From: Pseudomonas rhizoryzae
GTDB taxonomy: Bacteria; Pseudomonadota; Gammaproteobacteria; Pseudomonadales; Pseudomonadaceae
Length of the DNA: 64,000 bases
NCBI RefSeq assembly: GCF_005250615.1
Contig: NZ_SULM01000002.1
Span: 1-64,000 of the forward strand
Reading direction: 5' to 3'
Shown one piece after another: positions 9,298 to 17,756 of this stretch; positions within the stretch are counted from its first letter, which is position 1; every line of letters starts with the position of its first letter. The notes beneath the pieces were generated by a model that was given only the letters and a program-made list of their open reading frames with translations, had not been told where the DNA came from and searched no databases. The position numbers and the translations under genes are program-made.

Positions 9298-9533
9298 TCC
9301 CCTCCACAGCAGTTGATGAGCGAGCATTGAATTGCTGCTGATCGCTCCTGGGTATTGCTAGTTAGCTTTGGCAGACGTCCCACGCTCGCTCTAGGCATTC
9401 CGGCCGCACGGATGGGCAATTATCTGTACATGGACCGCGCTAAGGGTCTCCGAGTTCCCTGGCCGCCTTTGGTATGGCTATGCCGTCAGCCACCTTGTTC
9501 CTATACTCGCGCTCCCGGCGAGAAGGAAACGAC

Positions 9534-11156
9534 ATGGCGCGTCATCTGGAATTCGATGTCCTGGTTATCGGCAGTGGCGCGGCAGGCCTGACGCTCGCCC
9601 TCAATTTGCCGGCGACGCTGTCGATCGCAGTCTTGAGCAAGGGCGAACTGGCCCATGGCTCGACCTACTGGGCGCAGGGTGGCGTCGCCGCCGTGCTGGA
9701 CGAGGGCGACACCGTCGAAGCGCATGTACAGGATACCCTAGTCGCGGGCGCCGGGTTGTGCGACGAGGAAGCCGTGCGCTTCACCGTGGAGCATAGCCGC
9801 GAAGCCATGCAGTGGCTGATCGACCAGGGCGTGCCCTTCACCCGTGAGTCGGCCGAGGGCAAGGGCGGGCTGGGCTTCCATCTCACCCGCGAAGGGGGGC
9901 ATAGCCATCGCCGGATCATCCATGCGGCGGACGCCACCGGCATGGCGATCTTCGACACCCTGCTGCGCGCCGCCGAAGGCAGGTCCAACATCCAGTTGTT
10001 GAGTCAACGCGTGGCGGTGGATCTGATCACCACGGAAAAACTCGGCAGACCCGGCTCACGCTGCCTGGGCGCCTATGTGCTCGACCGGACCAGCGGTCAG
10101 GTGGACACCCTGCACGCGCGCTTCACCGTGTTGGCGACGGGCGGCGCCAGCAAGGCGTATCTCTACAGCACCAACCAAGACAGCGCCAGCGGCGACGGTA
10201 TCGCCATGGCCTGGCGGGCGGGTTGCTCGGTGGCGAACCTGGAGTTCAACCAATTCCACCCCACCTGTCTCTACCACCCCCATGCGCAGAGCTTCCTCGT
10301 TACCGAGGCCCTGCGCGGCGAGGGCGCGGTGTTGCGGCTGCCGGATGGCGAGCGCTTCATGCCGCGCTTCGACGAGCGCGCCGACCTGGCGCCGCGGGAC
10401 GTGGTGGCGCGCGCCATCGACCATGAGATGAAGCGCCTGGGCATCGACTGCGTGTTTCTCGACATCAGTCACAAGCCGGCGGACTTCATTCAGGAACATT
10501 TCCCGACGGTATACGGCCGCTGCCTGGAGCTGGGCATCGATATCACCCGTGATCCGATACCGGTGGTGCCTGCGGCGCACTACACCTGCGGCGGCGTACG
10601 CGTCGACGAGCACGGACGCTCGGATCTCGCCGGCCTCTACGCCATCGGCGAAACGAGCTGTACCGGGCTGCACGGCGCCAATCGCATGGCGAGCAATTCG
10701 CTACTCGAATGTTTCGTCTACGCGCGCTCGGCGGCGCTGGACATCCAGGCGCAGCAGGCCCGGATAGAGATGCCCCGCGACCTGCCCGACTGGGACGCCA
10801 GCCAGGTGACGGACTCCGACGAGGACGTAGTGATCGCCCACAACTGGGACGAATTGCGCCGGTTCATGTGGGACTATGTCGGCATCGTGCGCACCACCAA
10901 GCGCCTGGTCCGCGCCCAGCATCGCGTCCGCCTGCTGATGGACGAGATCGACGAGTTCTACAGCAACTACAAGGTCAGCCGCGACCTGATCGAGTTGCGC
11001 AACCTGGCGCAGGTGGCGGAGCTGATCATCGAGAGCGCCCTCGCCCGCCGGGAAAGCCGCGGCCTGCACTTCACCCTGGACTATCCGCAGACCGACGAGC
11101 ACGCCCAGGACACTATTCTGGTACCGCGAACCGGCGGGGCGCGAAGCGAAGCCTGA
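9534..11156 (+). CDS. nadB: L-aspartate oxidase NadB
   Basis: NadB oxidises L-aspartate to iminoaspartate, the first step of de novo NAD synthesis, using FAD. The 540-residue product begins [19 protein letters not shown] with the FAD-binding glycine motif, and has [13 protein letters not shown], the active-site region [17 protein letters not shown], and [13 protein letters not shown]. The ATG at 9534 has AGAAGG upstream; the reading frame is open back to 9474, but that extension is not conserved. It is transcribed divergently from algU, as in P. aeruginosa. Its last 44 bases overlap the convergent ygfX gene. Confidence 0.97.
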   Translation: MARHLEFDVLVIGSGAAGLTLALNLPATLSIAVLSKGELAHGSTYWAQGGVAAVLDEGDTVEAHVQDTLVAGAGLCDEEAVRFTVEHSREAMQWLIDQGVPFTRESAEGKGGLGFHLTREGGHSHRRIIHAADATGMAIFDTLLRAAEGRSNIQLLSQRVAVDLITTEKLGRPGSRCLGAYVLDRTSGQVDTLHARFTVLATGGASKAYLYSTNQDSASGDGIAMAWRAGCSVANLEFNQFHPTCLYHPHAQSFLVTEALRGEGAVLRLPDGERFMPRFDERADLAPRDVVARAIDHEMKRLGIDCVFLDISHKPADFIQEHFPTVYGRCLELGIDITRDPIPVVPAAHYTCGGVRVDEHGRSDLAGLYAIGETSCTGLHGANRMASNSLLECFVYARSAALDIQAQQARIEMPRDLPDWDASQVTDSDEDVVIAHNWDELRRFMWDYVGIVRTTKRLVRAQHRVRLLMDEIDEFYSNYKVSRDLIELRNLAQVAELIIESALARRESRGLHFTLDYPQTDEHAQDTILVPRTGGARSEA

Positions 11157-11565
11157 CGCGCAGGCGGCGATGGGCAGCCACGGAGAGGCTATCCCGGGCG
11201 ATGCATAGACTGCGGGTACGCCTTTCGCCGGGCAGGCGATAGCGCAGCACCACGAGCAACGGCAGGGCCAGGCTATCCGGGCGCAACTGAACGCCACGCC
11301 AGCCACTGGCCGGGGACCAGAGCTGCCAGCCCTCGGCAGCGTGGCGCAGACGCCGCGGCATTTCGGGATGCCCTTGCTGGAGTTGGCGATAGCGGACGCG
11401 GTGCCACGACCAGAGCACGAGCAGCGTCAGGAGAGCAGTGAGGGTCCAGGGCAGCGCGGCCAACCAGAGACTGACCAGCGCGACGACCGCGACCAGCGCA
11501 TGCAGCCGCAGGAGCGTCGGCGAGGCGCTCCAGCTGCATTCGAAGGGCTCAAGCCGGCTGGACAC
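11113..11565 (-). CDS. YgfX-family inner-membrane protein
   Basis: A 150-residue protein with two hydrophobic segments close together (about 20-55: [19 protein letters not shown] and [13 protein letters not shown]) followed by a soluble domain with [10 protein letters not shown] and [12 protein letters not shown], the usual YgfX (CptA-like) plan. YgfX proteins are encoded next to sdhE. A toxin role has been proposed in E. coli but is not settled. The start is GTG at 11565, overlapping sdhE by 17 bases, so coupled translation is likely. The 3' end overlaps convergent nadB by 44 bases. Confidence 0.75.
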   Translation of the reverse strand: MSSRLEPFECSWSASPTLLRLHALVAVVALVSLWLAALPWTLTALLTLLVLWSWHRVRYRQLQQGHPEMPRRLRHAAEGWQLWSPASGWRGVQLRPDSLALPLLVVLRYRLPGERRTRSLCIARDSLSVAAHRRLRVRLRFAPRRFAVPE

Positions 11566-11806
11566 GGTCCAGAATCATGCGCACGATGATCCGCAGGTCG
11601 GCGTCGTCCGGCTCGCCGCGCTGCATGAACCAGTGGAACATGTCCTGGTCTTCGCATTCGAGCAGCTTGCGATAGCGTGCCTGATCCTCGGCGCCGAGCG
11701 AGGCATAGACCTCCTGGACGAAGGGCACCAGCAGCACATCCAGTTCGAGCATGCCGCGACGGCTATGCCAGTACAGTTTCTTGAGTTCGGTAGCTTCGGT
11801 ACTCAT
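11549..11806 (-). CDS. sdhE: FAD assembly factor SdhE
   Basis: SdhE (YgfY/CptB) promotes covalent attachment of FAD to succinate dehydrogenase. The 85-residue product has the conserved helical core [16 protein letters not shown] with the RGM motif, and [18 protein letters not shown] at 11806 ([11 protein letters not shown]) is chosen because GGAG precedes it; the longer frame to 11872 is not conserved. It forms a pair with ygfX and lies divergent from ygfZ, the same neighbourhood as in P. aeruginosa. Confidence 0.93.
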   Translation of the reverse strand: MSTEATELKKLYWHSRRGMLELDVLLVPFVQEVYASLGAEDQARYRKLLECEDQDMFHWFMQRGEPDDADLRIIVRMILDRVQPA

Positions 11807-11928
11807 GGGGACTCCTGCGACAATCGGCGCAGTATAAGCGCGAAGCGCCCCGCCGCGCAGTGCGCCTGACATTCCACCCCGGCGAGCCTATGATGGGCGG
11901 CTTCACACGACACGGAGCTGCAGCCGCA

Positions 11929-12846
11929 ATGGCCGACTCGCCGTATTTCTGCCGCTTGACCCACGAAGGCGTCCTGGCCATCCGCGGGGTCGATGCGACC
12001 AAGTTCCTGCAGGGGCAGGTCACCTGCAATCTCAATTATCTCGCTGACGACCAGGCCGGCCTGGGCGGTCGCTGTACGCCCAAGGGGCGCCTGGTATCGA
12101 GTTTCCGCATCGTCAAGCAGCCCGATGGCTATCTGCTGGCGCTGGCCCGGGAGCTGGTCGAGCCGCAACTGGCGGACCTGAAGAAGTACGCCGTCTTCTC
12201 CAAATCGGTGCTCGCCGACGAAAGCGCCCAATGGCAACGCCTGGGTCTGAATGCTGCCGGCTTCGCCAGCGCCTATCCCCATGTCGCCCTGGCCGAGCAG
12301 GCCAATGGCGTGGCGCCGCTCGAGGGTGGCTTTGCCATCCGCCTGGAGGATGGCCGGGTCGAAGCCTGGCTCGCGGCGGATACCGCAGTGCCCGAGTTAC
12401 CGGAGGAGACGCTCGACACCTGGCTGCTGGCCCAGGTCCGGGCCGGGGTGGGCCAGGTGTTCGGCGCGACTCGCGAGCTGTTCGTCCCACAGATGATCAA
12501 TCTGCAGGCGCTGGACGGCGTGAGCTTTCGCAAGGGCTGCTACACCGGTCAGGAAATCGTCGCGCGCATGCAGTATCTCGGCAAGCTCAAACGACGTCTC
12601 TATCGCCTGGCCAGCAGTGGCGAGGCCCCGGCCGTGGGCACGGAATTGTTCTCGCCGGTGCACGGCAGCAGCGTCGGCGAGGTGGTGCTCGCCGCGTCTA
12701 GCACCGAAGGTTGCGAGTTATTGGCCGTGCTCCAGGGCGATGCCGTGGAGGATGGCCGGATCATGCTGGGCAGCTCGGACGGAGCAAACTGCCGTTTACT
12801 CGATTTGCCCTATTCACTCGATAGCGATCGTGAAATAAAACGCTGA
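11929..12846 (+). CDS. ygfZ: Folate-binding protein YgfZ
   Basis: YgfZ is a tetrahydrofolate-dependent protein that supports assembly or repair of certain iron-sulfur enzymes; it is related to the T-protein GcvT. The 305-residue product has FLQGQVTCNL near the N-terminus and the diagnostic KGCYTGQEIVARMQYLGKLKRRL (two parts: KGCYTGQEIV, then ARMQYLGKLKRRL) at about residue 200, including the functional cysteine. ATG at 11929 (MADSPYFCRL) is the likely start; an in-frame ATG at 11860 lies upstream of the conserved region. It is divergent from sdhE. Confidence 0.92.
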   Translation: MADSPYFCRLTHEGVLAIRGVDATKFLQGQVTCNLNYLADDQAGLGGRCTPKGRLVSSFRIVKQPDGYLLALARELVEPQLADLKKYAVFSKSVLADESAQWQRLGLNAAGFASAYPHVALAEQANGVAPLEGGFAIRLEDGRVEAWLAADTAVPELPEETLDTWLLAQVRAGVGQVFGATRELFVPQMINLQALDGVSFRKGCYTGQEIVARMQYLGKLKRRLYRLASSGEAPAVGTELFSPVHGSSVGEVVLAASSTEGCELLAVLQGDAVEDGRIMLGSSDGANCRLLDLPYSLDSDREIKR

Positions 12847-12885
12847 AGGGTGGGATTGCCTTCCGCGCCACTACACAGGTATGTC

Positions 12886-13719
12886 ATGACTCCTCTTGCT
12901 GAAAAAGTTGTCCAGGATCTCCTTCACGCGATAGATACCGATCGCGTGGTGTTGCCCACCCTGCCGGAGGTGGCGCTGAAGGTGAGAGAGGCGGCCGAGG
13001 ACCCCAACGTCGGTGTCGCCGAGCTGAGCCGGGTGATCGCCATGGACGCGGCCCTCACGGCCCGTCTGATCAAGGTGGTGAACAGTCCGCTGCTGCGCAC
13101 CAACAAGGAGATCACCGACCTGCAGCTGGCCGTCGGCCGCCTGGGCATCAACTACACCGCGAATCTGGCCACGGGCCTTGCCATGCAGCAGATGTTCCAG
13201 GCCACCAGCGACGCCGTGGACCGCAAGATGCGCGAGGTCTGGAGCCAGGGCACCGAGATCGCCGCCATCAGTCACGCCCTGTGCAAGAAGTACACGCGCC
13301 TGATGGCCGATCGCGCCCTGCTGGCGGGTTTGGTGCACCAGATCGGCGTGCTGCCGATCCTGACCTATGCCGAAGAACAGGAAGAGCTGCTGGCCAACGC
13401 CATCACCCTCGACCAGGTAACGGCGCGCATCCATCCACAGATTGGCGAGCGTATCCTCAAGACGTGGGACTTCCCTGCGGACATCGCCTGTGTGCCGCAA
13501 GAGCATCTGGCCCTGCAGCGGCAGCCGGCGGCGGCGGACTATGCCGATATCGTGCAGGTCGCTGCCCTGCTACACGCCGTGCGTCAGGGGCAGGTGCAGG
13601 ACGCTTCGATAGCCACCCTCCCCGCCGGCATCCGCCTGGGCCTGAACAACCAGCCGGATCTACAACAGGATCCGGCGTTCTGGGAGGCGGTGGAAGGTTC
13701 GCGGACCTTGCTTGGCTAG
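12886..13719 (+). CDS. HDOD-domain protein
   Basis: A 277-residue protein that is almost entirely an HDOD domain (about residues 15-215: LPTLPEVALKVREAAEDP, VIAMDAALTARLIKVVNSPLL, LAGLVHQIGVLPIL). HDOD proteins are regulatory relatives of HD phosphohydrolases that usually lack complete catalytic residues; here the pattern is LVHQIG rather than an HD pair, so it is probably non-catalytic. Roles in signalling and motility are known for some members, but nothing here specifies this one. ATG at 12886 is chosen; the open frame extends to 12850. Its TAG stop is the left end of a palindromic repeat. Confidence 0.85.
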   Translation: MTPLAEKVVQDLLHAIDTDRVVLPTLPEVALKVREAAEDPNVGVAELSRVIAMDAALTARLIKVVNSPLLRTNKEITDLQLAVGRLGINYTANLATGLAMQQMFQATSDAVDRKMREVWSQGTEIAAISHALCKKYTRLMADRALLAGLVHQIGVLPILTYAEEQEELLANAITLDQVTARIHPQIGERILKTWDFPADIACVPQEHLALQRQPAAADYADIVQVAALLHAVRQGQVQDASIATLPAGIRLGLNNQPDLQQDPAFWEAVEGSRTLLG

Positions 13720-13879
13720 TGTGGTGTTTCAGAAGTTCGCGCAAGAATTGGCGAGTGATTTTTGTTCCTGGGCCAGGCGCCGCGACGAGTCATAGCAGGG
13801 CTATGGCGAGGAGTGGCAACGCCGCCCAGGGACGAAAAGCGCCGCCAAAATTGTGTAGATAACTTCTGAAACACCACAC
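13719..13879. repeat. Palindromic TA-flanked element A (161 bp)
   Basis: The element has perfect 19-base terminal inverted repeats (GTGTGGTGTTTCAGAAGTT at 13719-13737 and its complement at 13861-13879) and further internal complementary blocks, so almost the whole length folds back on itself. TA lies on both sides (13717-13718 and 13880-13881). The left TA plus the first G of the element is the stop codon of the HDOD gene. It sits between convergent genes. Its interior differs from elements B and C. Confidence 0.85.
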
Positions 13880-13885
13880 TAGGTT

Positions 13886-15289
13886 CTAGGCTTCCACGGC
13901 GGGAAACTCCACCCGTACCCGCAACCCACCCAGGGCCCCATCGAGCAATTGGATACGGGCCCGGTGGGCAGCACAGATCTCGCCGACGATGGCGAGGCCC
14001 AGACCGGCACCGCCGGACTGCGGATCCAGCCGCTGAAAGCGCTCGAACACCCTGGCCCGAGCGTTGGCCGGAATGCCGGGGCCGTCGTCCTCGACCTCCA
14101 GGACCGCCGGCGCCAACACCCGCACGACGATGTTGCCGTCTGGCCGACTGTGCGCCAGGGCATTTTCCACCAGGTTGCAGAGCAATTCGTTGAGCAGCGT
14201 GGGTTCGCCGATCACCGTGCCCTTGGCGAAGGGTTCGAAGGCCAGGGCGACCCCCTTGGCATGGGCCAGGGGCGCCAGCGCCATGGCCAGTTCCCGCGCC
14301 AACTCGCTGAGCTCCAGACGCTCGGCGCCGCCCTCGGCGATGGCCTGGGCGCCGCTTTCGATGCGCGCGAGGGACAGCAGTTGATTGGCCAGGCGAGCCA
14401 GGCGGTCGGTGCTGGTGCGGGCCTCTTCCAGCGTGGCGTACCAGGCTTGGGCGTCCTTCTCGCGTAGTCCCAGTTCGACCCTGGCCTTGATCGCCGCCAG
14501 GGGGGTACGCAATTCGTGGGAGGCATTGGCGATGAAGTCGGCCTGGCGCTCGAACAGACGTCGCAATCTCAGGGTGAAACCTTCTAGGGCATGCACCAGC
14601 GGCAGCAGCTCCTGGGGCGCGCGAACATCGGGCAAGGGCCGTAGATCGTCGACGCCACGTTCCTCCACCGCCTGGCGCAGGCGCTCCAAGGGGCGCAGGG
14701 CCGCGCCGACCGCCATCCATACCAGCAGGATGGCGCCCAGCCCCATCAGGCCCAGCCGGATCAGGGTGTCGGTGAGCAGGCTGCGGGCCACATCCTCACG
14801 CGCCTCGGAGGTTTCGGCGACGCGGATCTCGGCCATGCCGGTGAGATCGGGCTCGCTGACGGGCTGGGCCAGGCTGACCACCCGCACGTCCTTGCCGCGA
14901 TAGGTGCTGTTGTAGAAACGCGCCAGGGCGGGATAGTCGCGGGTCAGGCCGGCGTCGGCGGGGGGCGGTGGAATGTCTTCGTAGCCGGAGATCAGCCGGC
15001 CGCGGGTATCCAGTACCTGGTAGAAGATGCGGCCGACGTTGTCGTAGGCGAAGTTGTCCAGGGCGATATAGGGAACGTCCGCGCGCAGGGTGCCATTGCT
15101 GGCCGAGAGGCCGGCGGCGATGGTACGGGCCGACGCCAGCAGGGTGCGGTCGTAGGCGACGTCGGCCAGGCGGCGGCCGTTGAGGTAGGCCGCCAGGCTG
15201 CTGATCGCCAGGACCACCGCCAGTAGCATGACCATGCGCAGCAGCAGCCGGCCACGCAGGCTACCGGTCGCGCTGAGCGCTTCAGCCAT
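13886..15289 (-). CDS. tctE: Sensor histidine kinase TctE-like
   Basis: Sensor of a two-component pair next to a tricarboxylate transporter. The 467-residue product has a membrane segment (about 14-35), a periplasmic 2CSK_N-type sensor domain (about 40-172), a second membrane segment (about 176-197), a HAMP-like linker, the phospho-acceptor His258 in FIANASHELRTPLAAIKARV, and an ATP-binding domain with NLVENAL, DDGPGIP and GGAGLGLAIV. The start at 15289 overlaps tctD by 8 bases; the frame is open to 15376, but that part lies inside tctD. Assignment as TctE rests on domain order and on the divergent tctCBA operon. Confidence 0.9.
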   Translation of the reverse strand: MAEALSATGSLRGRLLLRMVMLLAVVLAISSLAAYLNGRRLADVAYDRTLLASARTIAAGLSASNGTLRADVPYIALDNFAYDNVGRIFYQVLDTRGRLISGYEDIPPPPADAGLTRDYPALARFYNSTYRGKDVRVVSLAQPVSEPDLTGMAEIRVAETSEAREDVARSLLTDTLIRLGLMGLGAILLVWMAVGAALRPLERLRQAVEERGVDDLRPLPDVRAPQELLPLVHALEGFTLRLRRLFERQADFIANASHELRTPLAAIKARVELGLREKDAQAWYATLEEARTSTDRLARLANQLLSLARIESGAQAIAEGGAERLELSELARELAMALAPLAHAKGVALAFEPFAKGTVIGEPTLLNELLCNLVENALAHSRPDGNIVVRVLAPAVLEVEDDGPGIPANARARVFERFQRLDPQSGGAGLGLAIVGEICAAHRARIQLLDGALGGLRVRVEFPAVEA

Positions 15290-15953
15290 GCTGTTCTTCC
15301 AGCAGATAGCCGAGGCCACGGAAGGTGACGATGCGCACGGCGCCGGCTTCGAGTTTCTTGCGCAGGCGATGCACATAGATCTCGATGGCCTCGGGACTGG
15401 CCTCTTCGTCCAGGCCGAAGACCTGAGCGGCCAGTTGCTCCTTGCTCATGACCCGACCGGGCCGGGCGATCAGCGCCGCCAGTACGGCGTGTTCACGCGA
15501 AGTGAGCGACAGCGCCTCCTCGCCCAGGGTGAAGCGGGAGGTGTTGAGATCGTAGATCAGCGGACCGCAGCGCTGCTGGCGGTCGCCGCCCAGTACGCTG
15601 CGGCGCAGCAGGGCCTTGACCCGCGCCTCCAGCTCGGTGAGTTCGAAGGGCTTGGCCAGGTAGTCGTCGGCGCCCAGGTTGAGGCCCTGGACTCGATCCT
15701 TGACCTCACCCCGGGCGGTCAGCATCAGCACCGGCAGGCGATCGCCCCGCTCGCGCAGGCGCGCCAGGACGTCGAAGCCATCCATGCGCGGCAGGCCGAC
15801 GTCGAGGATGGCCAGGGCATAGCTTTCGCTCTGCAAGGCCAGATCGGCGGCGACGCCATCGGTGAGCAGATCGACGTTGAGCCCGGCATTCTTGAGCGCC
15901 TGGGCGACGCTTTCGGCCAGGGGCGGATGATCTTCGACCAGTAGGATGCGCAC
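15282..15953 (-). CDS. tctD: OmpR-family response regulator TctD-like
   Basis: The 223-residue regulator has a receiver domain with Asp51 (ILDVGLPRMDG), Thr79 and Lys101 (LAKPF), and a C-terminal winged-helix DNA-binding domain (TSREHAVLAAL, EIYVHRLRKKL, VRIVTFRGLGYLLE). It should activate the divergent tctCBA genes when the partner kinase detects citrate or related tricarboxylates. In P. aeruginosa the porin gene opdH lies between the regulator and the transporter; it is not present here. Palindromes at 16031-16060 are candidate operators. Confidence 0.93.
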   Translation of the reverse strand: MRILLVEDHPPLAESVAQALKNAGLNVDLLTDGVAADLALQSESYALAILDVGLPRMDGFDVLARLRERGDRLPVLMLTARGEVKDRVQGLNLGADDYLAKPFELTELEARVKALLRRSVLGGDRQQRCGPLIYDLNTSRFTLGEEALSLTSREHAVLAALIARPGRVMSKEQLAAQVFGLDEEASPEAIEIYVHRLRKKLEAGAVRIVTFRGLGYLLEEQHG

Positions 15954-16030
15954 GCTGACAGCTCCCGCTCAAGAGGCTCAAAAGCTCAGAGTCTACCGGG
16001 ATAAGCACCGCCTGGCCTCCCGCGCCTGAC

Positions 16031-16060
16031 AGGCAATCATTGCCTTTCACGACTGAAAGG
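16031..16060. promoter_or_regulatory. Overlapping palindromes in the tctD-tctC intergenic region
   Basis: AGGCAATCATTGCCT (16031-16045) is a perfect 7+1+7 palindrome and overlaps CCTTTCA-N4-TGAAAGG (16043-16060); another TGAAAG half-site follows at 16065. They are placed between divergent operons and are candidates for the TctD binding region. In the rest of this 327-base gap I see an A-rich CA-type motif (AACAATAACAA, 16148-16158) that could be an Hfq/Crc site, and no gene. Confidence 0.5.
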
Positions 16061-16280
16061 CTAGTGAAAGCTTGGCGGACTAGAGTCGAAGGTAGCGGTG
16101 TTCACACCGCCTCTTGCTTGCCAAAGCGCCACCCCTGGTCGGCCTACAACAATAACAAGCGGAACGACATCCATGCTCGCCCTCACACTCTTACTCCGTC
16201 CTTTCCCTGCATCGCCTCCCTGGCGAGTCTGAGCCGTGTCCGCCTGTCAGCTTCTATACAATTACAAAAGGAAGACGTCG

Positions 16281-17261
16281 ATGAGCACCACTCTGCGCAA
16301 CCTGACCCTGACCGTCGCAGCTTCACTGCTGCTGTCCTCGCAGGCGATGGCCGAACCCAAACGCCCCGAATGTATCGCCCCGGCCTCTCCCGGTGGTGGC
16401 TTCGACCTGACCTGCAAACTGGCGCAGAGCGCGCTGGTGGAAAGCAAGTTGCTGGAGAAGCCCATGCGCGTGACCTACATGCCTGGCGGCGTGGGCGCGG
16501 TGGCCTACAACACCGTGGTGGCCCAGCGTCCGGCAGAAGGCGGCACCATCGTGGCTTTTTCCAGTGGTTCGCTGCTGAACCTGGCCCAGGGCAAATTCGG
16601 TCGCTTCGACGAGAAGGCGGTTAAATGGCTGGCCGCCGTCGGTACCAGCTATGGCGCCATCGCGGTCAAGGCCGACTCGCCCTACAAGACTCTGGGTGAT
16701 CTGGTCGAGGCGCTGAAGAAGGACCCGAGCAAGGTGGTGATCGGCTCCGGCGGCACCGTGGGCAGCCAGGACTGGATGCAGACCGCGCTGATCGCCAAGG
16801 CAGCGGGCGTCAATCCCAAGGATCTGCGCTACGTGGCCCTGGAAGGCGGCGGCGAGATCGCCACCGCACTGCTGGGTGGCCACATCCAGGTAGGTAGCAC
16901 CGACATCTCCGACTCCATGCCCCACGTCGAGAGCGGCAACATGCGTCTACTCGCGGTCTTCGCCGAAGAACGTCTGGACGAGCCGGCAATGAAGAACATT
17001 CCCACCGCCAAGGAGCAGGGCTTCGACATCGTCTGGCCGGTGGTACGTGGCTATTACCTCGGCCCGAAGGTGAGCGACGAGGACTACAACTGGTGGAAGA
17101 CCAGCTTCGACAAGCTGCTGGCCTCCGATGACTTCGCCAAGCTGCGTGACCAGCGCGAACTCTTCCCCTTCGCCATGACCGGCCCCGAGCTGGACGCCTA
17201 TGTGCAGAAGGAAGTCGCCCGCTATCGCGGCATGGCCAAAGAGTTCGGCCTCATCCAGTAA
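16281..17261 (+). CDS. tctC: Tripartite tricarboxylate transporter substrate-binding protein TctC
   Basis: Periplasmic binding protein of a TTT-family transporter. The 326-residue product has a signal peptide (about 1-24, ending SQAMA), then the Bug/TctC fold with ASPGGGFDLTCKLAQ, TYMPGGVGAVAYN and GGTVGSQDWM. ATG at 16281 is chosen because AAGGAAG lies eight bases upstream and the signal peptide starts there. The substrate is probably citrate or a related tricarboxylate, inferred from the neighbouring TctDE system. It is first in tctCBA. Confidence 0.93.
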   Translation: MSTTLRNLTLTVAASLLLSSQAMAEPKRPECIAPASPGGGFDLTCKLAQSALVESKLLEKPMRVTYMPGGVGAVAYNTVVAQRPAEGGTIVAFSSGSLLNLAQGKFGRFDEKAVKWLAAVGTSYGAIAVKADSPYKTLGDLVEALKKDPSKVVIGSGGTVGSQDWMQTALIAKAAGVNPKDLRYVALEGGGEIATALLGGHIQVGSTDISDSMPHVESGNMRLLAVFAEERLDEPAMKNIPTAKEQGFDIVWPVVRGYYLGPKVSDEDYNWWKTSFDKLLASDDFAKLRDQRELFPFAMTGPELDAYVQKEVARYRGMAKEFGLIQ

Positions 17262-17306
17262 CCCGGCGAGGGCGACGCCTCTGGGCGTCGCCTGCGGAGT
17301 CTTCCC

Positions 17307-17753
17307 ATGCTGCTCAAACGTCTGTTCCTGCTGGCCTGGCTGCTGGCGGCCCTGGCGATGATCGCCGTCGGCTGGCAATACCATGCGCCCTTCTCCTACG
17401 AGCCGGTCGGTCCGCGCGCCTTTCCCCTGCTGGTGCTGGGTCTGCTCGTCATCGGGTTGGGCTATCTGATCGTCAAACCCGGTCACTCCGAGGAAGAGCC
17501 CACCGACGGCCCCACGACGATCAGGGTCGTGCTCTGCGTGCTGGTGCTGCTGGCCTTCGCACTGTTGTTCGAGCCCCTCGGCTTCATTCCCAGCGCGGCC
17601 ATCGCCGGCATCGCCATGGCGCGCCTATATGGCGGTCGCTGGCTGCCCAGCATCGTCATCAACGGCCTGCTGGCCATCGCGCTGTACATCCTCTTCGACC
17701 GCTGGTTGGACGTGCCCCTGCCCCTCGGCATTCTCAACGGCCTGGAGTTCTGA
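17307..17753 (+). CDS. tctB: Tripartite tricarboxylate transporter small membrane subunit TctB
   Basis: The 148-residue protein has four hydrophobic segments (about 5-23, 35-53, 71-88 and 105-135), the normal TctB plan, with the family region YEPVGPRAFPLLV after the first. TctB forms the small membrane component with TctA. It lies 45 bases after tctC and three bases before tctA; the three genes form one operon. Confidence 0.92.
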   Translation: MLLKRLFLLAWLLAALAMIAVGWQYHAPFSYEPVGPRAFPLLVLGLLVIGLGYLIVKPGHSEEEPTDGPTTIRVVLCVLVLLAFALLFEPLGFIPSAAIAGIAMARLYGGRWLPSIVINGLLAIALYILFDRWLDVPLPLGILNGLEF

Positions 17754-17756
17754 CCG

